From a bacterium (GTDB lineage Bacteria > UBA6262): a DNA stretch of 15,562 bases. Under the pieces are notes generated by a model. It did no database searches, was not told the origin of the DNA, and saw only the letters and a list, made by a program, of their open reading frames with translations. Where the stretch lies: positions 1-15,562 of the forward strand of contig JAQUQP010000028.1 of NCBI GenBank assembly GCA_028716025.1. Reading direction: 5' to 3'. Positions within the stretch are counted from its first letter, which is position 1. Each line of letters starts with the position of its first letter. Positions 7,310 through 15,562 of the stretch are shown piece after piece. The position numbers were made by a program, and so were the translations under genes.

Positions 7310-7879
7310 TTATTTGCTCTCTTTGTTTTGAGGAATAACCTGGGCTTTTACTTCTCTCTTGATGATCGATCTGGATAAGTCTGGTTCAGCTTCCAGCCCA
7401 TACCCTGTCACAATACCGCCTGGCCTGGTTTCCTTGACAAAAGAATCAGTAACTATTTTCTTTCGCTTATTATCCCAATCTAGTTTATCGGTTTCTACCT
7501 TTACTTTTTCCGATTCGCTGGTGAATACTACATTTCCAATAGCTTCCATATCGCCGGTTTCCGTGTTAATATCGCCTTTTTCCGCGATCAATATCGAAGC
7601 CAGCTTTTCTTCCTTATAAAATTTTAATTTGATCTTTTCCAGCTTGGTACGTTTCTCAGATTCCTGCAACAAAGCCCTAGCCGCTTCCAGCTCCCATTGT
7701 TTTTTGCCTGCCTGGGTTTCCACCATGGAAAACTTTTCCAAAAACTGCTCGGCGTTACCCGCGGAAAAATCTCCCCCGCTGTTTTTGTCCTTACTCTTGC
7801 ACCCGGACAATAAAACTATGGATAGTAGAATAAACAGTATAAGAGCTCTTCCTATCAACTTAAAACTATCAACTATCAA
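7310..7879 (-). CDS. lptC: LptC-family LPS export protein, predicted lipoprotein; start codon within a heptad repeat
   Basis: A 189-residue protein of the LptC (DUF1239) type, by position before lptA/lptB and by segments such as KQWELEAARALLQ, AIGNVVFTSE and DKLDWDNKRKKI. A hydrophobic N-terminus ends in LLSGC, a good lipobox with Cys27, so it is probably a lipoprotein rather than TM-anchored as in E. coli. The first in-frame start, TTG 7879, has GGGGGAG 9 nt upstream, lies 6 nt after the kdsC stop, and coincides with the first unit of a 4-unit heptad array, so residues 1-9 are repeat-encoded. The in-frame TTG 7858 would give MIGRALILF..., a neater signal peptide, but has no ribosome-binding site. 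Function is firm by context; the start is uncertain. Confidence 0.87.
   Translation of the reverse strand: MIVDSFKLIGRALILFILLSIVLLSGCKSKDKNSGGDFSAGNAEQFLEKFSMVETQAGKKQWELEAARALLQESEKRTKLEKIKLKFYKEEKLASILIAEKGDINTETGDMEAIGNVVFTSESEKVKVETDKLDWDNKRKKIVTDSFVKETRPGGIVTGYGLEAEPDLSRSIIKREVKAQVIPQNKESK
7852..7879. repeat. 4-unit heptanucleotide array overlapping the lptC start
   Basis: On the plus strand the units are CTATCAA (7852), CTTAAAA (7859, degenerate), CTATCAA (7866) and CTATCAA (7873), in perfect 7-bp phase. They have the same unit type and copy number as the arrays at 4764-4791 and 8442-8469. The array lies within the 5' end of lptC: on the coding strand its units read TTGATAG, and the outermost one provides the presumed TTG start. 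Confidence 0.85.
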
Positions 7880-7885
7880 CTGTCT

Positions 7886-8425
7886 CTACTCCCCCTCTTC
7901 ATAATACCTGGTGCATACCTTGTTCCAGTTACCCTGGGTCTTAATTATTAGCTCGATTACTTCACGAAATACGCCCTTACCCCCCTCAGCTTTGGTCACC
8001 AAGTCTACTTCTTTCTTTACTTCCTGGGGAGAGTCAGCCGGGCAGATAGCCAATCCGGCATGGCGCAATATCGGAATATCGATAAGGTCATCTCCCAAAA
8101 AAGCTATTTCCTCATCCCGTAATTTATACTTTTCTTTTAGAGCGGCATAGGCTTCTTTTTTCTTGGTTGCTTTCTGGTAAATTTCATCTATGTGACATTC
8201 CTCCGCACAACGGGACACTTCTTTTGATTCCCGTCCGGTGATCCAGCAGAGTTTCAGGTTATCTGTCCGATGCGCCAGGGCAAAGCCCATGCGGTCCTTG
8301 ACGTTCCAGACCTTGATCTCATCAGTATTATTAAGAAAGATGATCTCTCCGCCGGTCAATACTCCGTCTACATCCATGGCGACCATCCGTATTTTCTTGA
8401 TCTTGTCTTCCAGTGTTTTACGCAT
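7886..8425 (-). CDS. kdsC: 3-deoxy-D-manno-octulosonate 8-phosphate phosphatase
   Basis: A 179-residue HAD-superfamily phosphatase of the KdsC (C0, uncapped, tetrameric) type. Motif I is DVDGVLTGG with nucleophile Asp18 and general acid/base Asp20; motif II is the TGRES region (63-67); the conserved lysine lies in the TKKK stretch near 87-90; motif III is GDDLIDIP (111-118). It removes phosphate from Kdo-8-phosphate to give Kdo in the cytoplasm. Length is typical (about 170-190). ATG 8425 is preceded by CGGAG with 5 nt spacing. A heptad array fills the 50-nt spacer to kdsD, and 6 nt separate its stop from lptC. Immediate linkage to kdsD and kdsA leaves little doubt. Confidence 0.96.
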   Translation of the reverse strand: MRKTLEDKIKKIRMVAMDVDGVLTGGEIIFLNNTDEIKVWNVKDRMGFALAHRTDNLKLCWITGRESKEVSRCAEECHIDEIYQKATKKKEAYAALKEKYKLRDEEIAFLGDDLIDIPILRHAGLAICPADSPQEVKKEVDLVTKAEGGKGVFREVIELIIKTQGNWNKVCTRYYEEGE

Positions 8426-8441
8426 TTAGACTCCGTTTTTT

Positions 8442-8469
8442 CTATCAACTATCAACTATGAACAATCAA
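8442..8469. repeat. 4-unit heptanucleotide array in the kdsD-kdsC spacer
   Basis: Plus-strand units are CTATCAA (8442), CTATCAA (8449), CTATGAA (8456) and CAATCAA (8463), in unbroken 7-bp phase. The array occupies most of the 50-nt spacer and would lie in the kdsC leader RNA just upstream of its CGGAG ribosome-binding site. Confidence 0.85.
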
Positions 8470-8475
8470 CAGTAT

Positions 8476-9435
8476 CTATCCTAAGCCTTTTGCCAGTAGG
8501 TCTCTTTCATCAATAATTCCAACCGGGTGATTCTCTTCATCAACTACCGGAATATTATCAAAATTGCGTTCCTGCATGACCCTGGCTGCTTCTGTCGCCA
8601 GGCGGCCGGAGGTAATAGTAAAAGGTTTTTTAGTCATTACATTACCAATTGGCTCAAACAAAATGTCTTCACCTTTTTGTAAATGCCGACGCAGGTCACC
8701 ATCAGTAAAAAAGCCAACTAACTTACCTTGGGAATCGACAATATTTACCGCTCCCAGCCGCGAAGCAGTCATTATCAGTAAAGCTTCCTTGACTGTTTTC
8801 TTTCTGCTGATCACCGGATTATTCTTCCCGGCCCGCATTATATCCCCCACTCGCAGCAGCAATTTCCGTCCTAATATACCGCCTGGATGCAAAGCGGCAA
8901 AATCCTTTTTTTGGAATCCTTTTTTCAGCAACAGTGAGATCGCCAGGGCATCACCCAACGCCATGGTAGCCGTAGTTGAAGCAGTTGGCGCTAAATTATA
9001 TGGACAGGCTTCTTTTTGCACTTTTACGTTCAGCACAATGTCACTGGCTTTAGCCATTGTCGAATGGGCGCTTCCGGTCATAGTGATCAACCTTAATCCC
9101 ATTCCTTTAATAGCCGGCAATAAATTCAGTAGTTCTTCATTTTCACCACTATACGAAATAGCCAGGATTACATCATTTTTCATGACCATGCCCATATCCC
9201 CGTGCGCCCCTTCTGTCGGATGCAAGTAAAATGAGGGAGTGCCGGTTGAAGCCATAGTCGCGGAGATCTTACGTCCGACAAGACCGCTTTTACCTATACC
9301 AGTTACCACTACCCGGCCCTGGCAGGCGTTGATCAGCTCCACTGCCTGTTCGAAATTGTTATCCAGCCTGGGAATAATATCTTTAATCGCTTTGTATTCT
9401 ACTTCTAATACCTGTTTTGCCTGTTTTAGGATCAT
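8476..9435 (-). CDS. kdsD: D-arabinose 5-phosphate isomerase (KdsD/KpsF family)
   Basis: A 319-residue enzyme converting ribulose-5-phosphate to arabinose-5-phosphate, the first committed step to Kdo. A sugar isomerase (SIS) domain occupies about residues 33-167 (TGIGKSGLVGRKISATMASTG, then SYSGENEE), followed by the family-typical ALHPGGILGR with His183, a conserved catalytic-site histidine in this family. Two C-terminal CBS domains follow (about 197-255 with FFTDGDLRR, and 264-318 with GIIDERDLL), which may bind a regulatory nucleotide or product. Length and architecture match E. coli KdsD (328). AGAGG lies 9 nt before ATG 9435, and 6 nt separate it from kdsA. KdsD and capsule-associated KpsF cannot be told apart by sequence alone; the Kdo neighbours favour KdsD. 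Confidence 0.95.
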   Translation of the reverse strand: MILKQAKQVLEVEYKAIKDIIPRLDNNFEQAVELINACQGRVVVTGIGKSGLVGRKISATMASTGTPSFYLHPTEGAHGDMGMVMKNDVILAISYSGENEELLNLLPAIKGMGLRLITMTGSAHSTMAKASDIVLNVKVQKEACPYNLAPTASTTATMALGDALAISLLLKKGFQKKDFAALHPGGILGRKLLLRVGDIMRAGKNNPVISRKKTVKEALLIMTASRLGAVNIVDSQGKLVGFFTDGDLRRHLQKGEDILFEPIGNVMTKKPFTITSGRLATEAARVMQERNFDNIPVVDEENHPVGIIDERDLLAKGLG

Positions 9436-9441
9436 ATAGAA

Positions 9442-12610
<3,169 letters not shown>

Positions 12611-12618
12611 TGCATCCC

Positions 12619-13629
12619 CTATAATTTTAAGCCAGCTTTGTCCTGGATCAAATTTTCTTTTAATTCTTCAGGCGAGCAAGTAGCGGTACCAACTTTAGCT
12701 ACTACTATTCCTGCCGCGTGATTGGCGATATATGCCGCCTGTTTTAGATCGGCTCCCGCTGCCAGGGCCAGCGTTAAAGTAGAGATCACTGTATCCCCAG
12801 CCCCAGTTACATCAAACACTTCCCTGGCCATAGTCGGGATATGCAAGGATTCCTTACCTTGCTCAAATAAAGTCATACCCTTTTCACCCTGGGTGATCAA
12901 TAGGGAACGGCAGCGTAATTTATGGATAATCCTCTCGCCTAATCTTTCCGTTTCCGCCTGGTCGTGCGGTACTGGATAATGGATACCTTGCGCAGCTTCC
13001 AGGTGATTAGGAGTTATACACGTCACTCCCTTATATTTCAGAAAATGCTCCACTTTCGGATCAACAGTGATCACTTTGCCATAACGATGCGCCAATTTGA
13101 TCGCTTCTTTTAGTAACGGGACACTGATCATACCTTTACCGTAATCAGAAATTATGATCGCATCAACCTGGGGGATTGTTTCTTTCAGGTAATATATTAT
13201 CTGGGCGACGATCTTTTTATCCCTGCTTTCCCGGTCTTCCCGGTCGATTCTGACTACCTGTTGGATATTGGCTATAACCCTGGTTTTTTGGATAGTCGGT
13301 ATGCCGGCATCAGTAAAGACTCCGCCAGTATCCACTCCCAGTTCGCCAATGAGATCTATGATCTGACTGCCTATCAGGTCATGGCCAGTCACTCCGCATA
13401 AGAGAGCCTGGCCTTTGAGAGCCGCTATGTTATGAGCCACGTTACCGCTTCCGCCAGGGATAATGCTCTCTTTGCTTACTTCTACTACCGGCACCGGGGC
13501 TTCCGGTGAAAGACGGGACACTTTTCCCCAGACAAAATGGTCAACGATGATATCCCCGATAACCAGTATTTTTGTTTTCGTAAAGTGATCGATAATTTTT
13601 AAAAGTCTTGTCAGGTCATACTTGTACAT
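12619..13629 (-). CDS. D-glycero-beta-D-manno-heptose-7-phosphate kinase (HldE domain I / RfaE1 only)
   Basis: A 336-residue PfkB-family sugar kinase that phosphorylates heptose-7-phosphate at C1. Motifs are DIIVDHFVWGKVSRLSPEAPVPV, GGSGNVAHNIAAL, ISDYGKGM, TVDPK, TPNHLEA and DVTGAGDT (273-280) with catalytic Asp279. E. coli HldE (about 477 residues) has a second, nucleotidyltransferase domain; here the protein stops after the kinase domain, so the adenylyltransferase must be a separate gene outside the window. GGGAG lies 6 nt before ATG 13629; the gap to hldD is 28 nt. The kinase fold is certain, and the heptose substrate is supported by the adjacent hldD and the SRLSPEAPVPV signature typical of RfaE1. 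Confidence 0.94.
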   Translation of the reverse strand: MYKYDLTRLLKIIDHFTKTKILVIGDIIVDHFVWGKVSRLSPEAPVPVVEVSKESIIPGGSGNVAHNIAALKGQALLCGVTGHDLIGSQIIDLIGELGVDTGGVFTDAGIPTIQKTRVIANIQQVVRIDREDRESRDKKIVAQIIYYLKETIPQVDAIIISDYGKGMISVPLLKEAIKLAHRYGKVITVDPKVEHFLKYKGVTCITPNHLEAAQGIHYPVPHDQAETERLGERIIHKLRCRSLLITQGEKGMTLFEQGKESLHIPTMAREVFDVTGAGDTVISTLTLALAAGADLKQAAYIANHAAGIVVAKVGTATCSPEELKENLIQDKAGLKL

Positions 13630-13657
13630 TTACGTCTCCCAGTATGATAACCAGTAT

Positions 13658-14617
13658 TTATAGATACGAATTATTTTCCAGATATTGCGCGTAATCTTTG
13701 ACACTGTTTTCCAGCGATTGGCACTGATATTGCTTATGCTTTTGCAGTTTTTCCATTTGGGCTTGGGTAAAATATTGATATTTATCCCGCAATACTTCAG
13801 GCATATCGATATATTCGATCTTTCCCGGTATGCCCAGGGCGCTAAAAAGAGCCCGGGCCAAATCATTCCAACTCCGGGCCTCTCCGGTACCCATATTGAA
13901 GATCCCTGATTTGGCAGGATTTGAGTACAAATAGTACATCAATTCAATAACGTCCTTAACATATATAAAATCTCTCTTCTGCTCACCATCAGGCACGTCA
14001 TTACGATAAGACTTAAAGAGCTTGATTGTGCCTGTTTCCTTTACTGCCTTGAACCGTTTACAAATCAGGCTCATCATCTCACCTTTATGGTATTCATTGG
14101 GCCCGAAAACATTAAAGAACTTAATCCCGGTAATTTTCTTTTGTAAATGGTTATTATAGACCCACAGATCAAACAACTGTTTGGAATATCCATACATGTT
14201 CAGCGGCCTCAATTTTAAGACAGTCTCCTGGTCATCCTGGTAGCCTTGTTCACCACTACCGTAAGTAGCCGCACTGGAAGCATATAAAAAATCAGCTTTG
14301 TGCCGTAATGCCCACAAAGCTATCTTTTTTGAATATTCATAGTTATTGCTGATAAAATAATCAGCATCCTGCAAGGTTGTTGAACTGCAGGCTCCCAAAT
14401 GAACGACTTTCTTCGGTTTAGGAGCTTTATTCGACTCCATTAATGATAAAAACTTATCTTTATGAATGTAATCGATAAAGCGCTTGCCCGCCAGATTTCG
14501 CCATTTCTCGGTAGCAGCAAGATTGTCCACTACTAAGATATCTTTTACGCCCATTTGGTTCAATTTCCAAAGGAAGCCGCTTCCGATAAATCCGGCCCCT
14601 CCTGTCAGTATGATCAT
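13658..14617 (-). CDS. hldD: ADP-L-glycero-D-manno-heptose 6-epimerase
   Basis: A 319-residue extended short-chain dehydrogenase/epimerase that converts ADP-D-glycero- to ADP-L-glycero-D-manno-heptose using NADP. The Rossmann motif TGGAGFIG (5-12) opens the protein. LGACSSTT (74-81), YASSAATYG (112-120) and the catalytic Tyr142-xxx-Lys146 follow, then FFNVFGPNEYHKG, a distinctive HldD stretch. Length matches E. coli HldD (310). GAGG lies 5 nt before ATG 14617, and an extended -10 promoter candidate is about 35-40 nt upstream. It starts the LPS core-sugar run, directly before the heptose kinase. The HldD-specific stretch separates it from GalE-like epimerases. Confidence 0.95.
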   Translation of the reverse strand: MIILTGGAGFIGSGFLWKLNQMGVKDILVVDNLAATEKWRNLAGKRFIDYIHKDKFLSLMESNKAPKPKKVVHLGACSSTTLQDADYFISNNYEYSKKIALWALRHKADFLYASSAATYGSGEQGYQDDQETVLKLRPLNMYGYSKQLFDLWVYNNHLQKKITGIKFFNVFGPNEYHKGEMMSLICKRFKAVKETGTIKLFKSYRNDVPDGEQKRDFIYVKDVIELMYYLYSNPAKSGIFNMGTGEARSWNDLARALFSALGIPGKIEYIDMPEVLRDKYQYFTQAQMEKLQKHKQYQCQSLENSVKDYAQYLENNSYL

Positions 14618-14645
14618 CCCGTCCTCATTTTGCTTATATTCTTAA

Positions 14646-14660
14646 AAGATTATTATAGCA
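14646..14660 (-). promoter_or_regulatory. Extended -10 promoter candidate upstream of hldD
   Basis: The minus strand reads TGC-TATAAT (14660-14652), a perfect -10 hexamer with the TGn extension. The -35 position, 17 bp upstream, is poor (TAGCAA), as is often the case for extended -10 promoters. Transcription would begin near 14645, about 28 nt before the hldD ATG. ATAGCA and TGCTAT form a 6-bp inverted repeat overlapping the -10, possibly an operator or chance. Confidence 0.5.
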
Positions 14661-14690
14661 TATTTTTAGCGGTTTTGCTATGGCTATTTT

Positions 14691-14700
14691 TAGAATTCTA
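14691..14700. repeat. 10-bp palindrome at the stop codon of the DUF3108 gene
   Basis: TAGAATTCTA is a perfect 10-bp palindrome that includes the TAG stop. It is AT-rich with no loop or U-tract, so it is not a convincing terminator; it may be chance. Confidence 0.3.
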
Positions 14701-15456
14701 ATATTTTTGTATCTTCTCCATAGCCGCAATAATAGAACCAACAGCGATCTTACTGCGCAAGAGAACCGGGATCCGGTCCTGGTCATCGGTAAAGTAAACG
14801 AATAAGCGCCCCTTATGCATGAAAATACCTTCCTGTTTAAGCAGAGGTTCGACCATAATGGTCTTAAATTCGCCGGCCGGTACGGTAACCGTAACTCGGG
14901 AGATCACCCTTACTACCAGCTCATAGTTCTTTTTGTTATTGCATATATTTATCTTGAACTCTTTGCCTGGCTCTAAGCTGCGTAATCTGACTGCATAAAG
15001 GCTGGCCAAAACATCTACGGTTCCGTGGACAATATCTACGGTCGCGTCAGGATATATAACTTTATTATTTCCCTGGTCAAAGATCATCTGTTCTTTCTGA
15101 TGATATTTCCCTTCGTTTACATCTTTAAAAAAGCTTAAAGAACTAAACTCTGAGCGGCTAACAATTGATTCTGACTTGTCTTTTACCGGATAGATGGACC
15201 CGATCAAACCGGAACTGGTGGCTTCAGAATAAAGGCGATAGACATCCTTACCGTTCCAAACTTGCGGTTCCACGCTCAGGGAAGCCCGGCCAGCTACGAT
15301 AAATCCCCATTTCACTACATATCCTATTTTTTCTCCACGGGCAAATGGCGTCTCAATCTCTACAGCCAGAGCCAAAGGTCTCCTGCCCACACTAGAGACA
15401 TAAATCAAACCGATGATACCGATCAAAAATAATCTGATTATCTTTGTTTTCATCAT
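14698..15456 (-). CDS. DUF3108 secreted protein
   Basis: A 252-residue protein with an N-terminal signal peptide: basic MMKTK, a hydrophobic core (IIRLFLIGIIGLIYVSS), and a plausible cleavage after ALA near residue 31. The mature part resembles DUF3108: GEKIGYVVKWGFIVAGRASLSVE near the start, an S-I-Y-P-V-K-D-K-S-E-S-I stretch, V-P-A-G-E-F-K-T-I-M-V-E-P, and LFVYFTDDQDRIPVLLRSKIAVGSI at the end. The family is beta-rich and exported, is often found next to envelope genes, and has no established biochemical role. The ATG overlaps the stop of the upstream membrane protein by 4 nt (ATGA), with AGG close before a second ATG at 15453, so either Met may be used. It is separated from hldD by 80 nt with a promoter candidate. 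Confidence 0.82.
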   Translation of the reverse strand: MMKTKIIRLFLIGIIGLIYVSSVGRRPLALAVEIETPFARGEKIGYVVKWGFIVAGRASLSVEPQVWNGKDVYRLYSEATSSGLIGSIYPVKDKSESIVSRSEFSSLSFFKDVNEGKYHQKEQMIFDQGNNKVIYPDATVDIVHGTVDVLASLYAVRLRSLEPGKEFKINICNNKKNYELVVRVISRVTVTVPAGEFKTIMVEPLLKQEGIFMHKGRLFVYFTDDQDRIPVLLRSKIAVGSIIAAMEKIQKY

Positions 15457-15562
15457 CCTAACAATTTGTTGTACGGAGCTCCGGTATTATATTGGAGCAA
15501 ATACCTGATTATGGCATAGATCGCTATTACTAATACCCCTATGACCGTGAGATGTTCTTTGT
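15453..15562 (-). CDS. C-terminal tail of an unidentified membrane protein (5' end beyond window)
   Basis: The frame entering from the right edge is open for 35 codons and ends in TGA at 15455-15453. It encodes a hydrophobic segment, LTVIGVLVIAIYAIIRYLL, followed by a short polar tail ending NKLLG, as expected for a last transmembrane helix. The TGA overlaps the DUF3108 start as ATGA, which supports a real co-transcribed gene. Too little is present to name the family; in this setting a lipid- or glycan-modifying membrane enzyme is possible but unproven. Confidence 0.55.
   Translation of the reverse strand, partial: KEHLTVIGVLVIAIYAIIRYLLQYNTGAPYNKLLG

Noticed and set aside
8564..9229. 221-codon plus-strand ORF
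   Set aside because: It is entirely antisense to kdsD, whose SIS and CBS motifs are intact; the composition looks like a shadow frame.
13630..13866. 78-codon minus-strand ORF overlapping the hldD 3' end
   Set aside because: It is an out-of-frame reading of hldD with no independent ribosome-binding site or conserved features.
14642..14697. Rho-independent terminator after the DUF3108 gene
   Set aside because: The inverted repeats are short and AT-rich, and no GC stem followed by a U-run is present.

Overview
The window is a densely packed, almost entirely minus-strand block of envelope and carbon-control genes from a Gram-negative (diderm) bacterium of moderate GC. A complete CMP-Kdo pathway and Lpt transport genes require a lipopolysaccharide outer membrane. 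The order kdsB-pyrG-kdsA-kdsD-kdsC-lptC-lptA-lptB-hpf-...-hprK-rapZ-mannose-type PTS IIA resembles the arrangement known from Geobacter-like Deltaproteobacteria and from several candidate phyla (Omnitrophota, Elusimicrobiota and relatives). The GH57 gene, the lack of rpoN beside lptB and the unusual intergenic repeats lean towards one of the candidate phyla, but the phylum is inference and is not settled by this sequence.

Layout in transcription order (right to left). 15562-14698: the tail of an unidentified membrane protein, then a secreted DUF3108 protein. 14657-14652: an extended -10 promoter candidate. 14617-12619: heptose genes hldD and hldE (kinase domain only). 12610-7886: kdsB, pyrG, kdsA, kdsD and kdsC, making CMP-Kdo, with CTP synthase embedded among them. 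7879-5908: lptC, lptA and lptB for LPS transport. 5852-4798: long-form hibernation factor hpf and nitrogen-type PTS IIA ptsN. 4697-1884: HPr kinase/phosphorylase, RapZ, and mannose-family PTS IIA and IIB. 1786-1: a GH57 4-alpha-glucanotransferase that runs off the left edge. Gaps are mostly 0-60 nt and several genes overlap by 1-4 nt, so 14617 to 1 could be one long unit or a few nested ones. No spacer exceeds 100 nt, so there is no gene-free stretch of 300 bases. No tRNA, rRNA, CRISPR array or transposase was seen.

Together the genes make the LPS inner-core sugars (heptose, Kdo), move LPS outward, and attach this to PTS-based nutrient sensing (HprK, RapZ, PtsN, EIIA/EIIB) and to alpha-glucan metabolism (GH57).

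The most unusual structure is a family of short tandem heptanucleotide arrays with unit consensus C-[T/A/C]-ATSAA (S = C or G). There are four arrays of exactly four units each, in three spacers. Two face each other as a 78-bp imperfect palindrome between ptsN and hprK. One fills the kdsD-kdsC spacer. One overlaps the lptC start codon, so the repeat is probably translated. A second notable structure is in the GH57 leader: an inverted repeat that could mask the GH57 ribosome-binding site, together with a 17-codon ORF overlapping the GH57 start.
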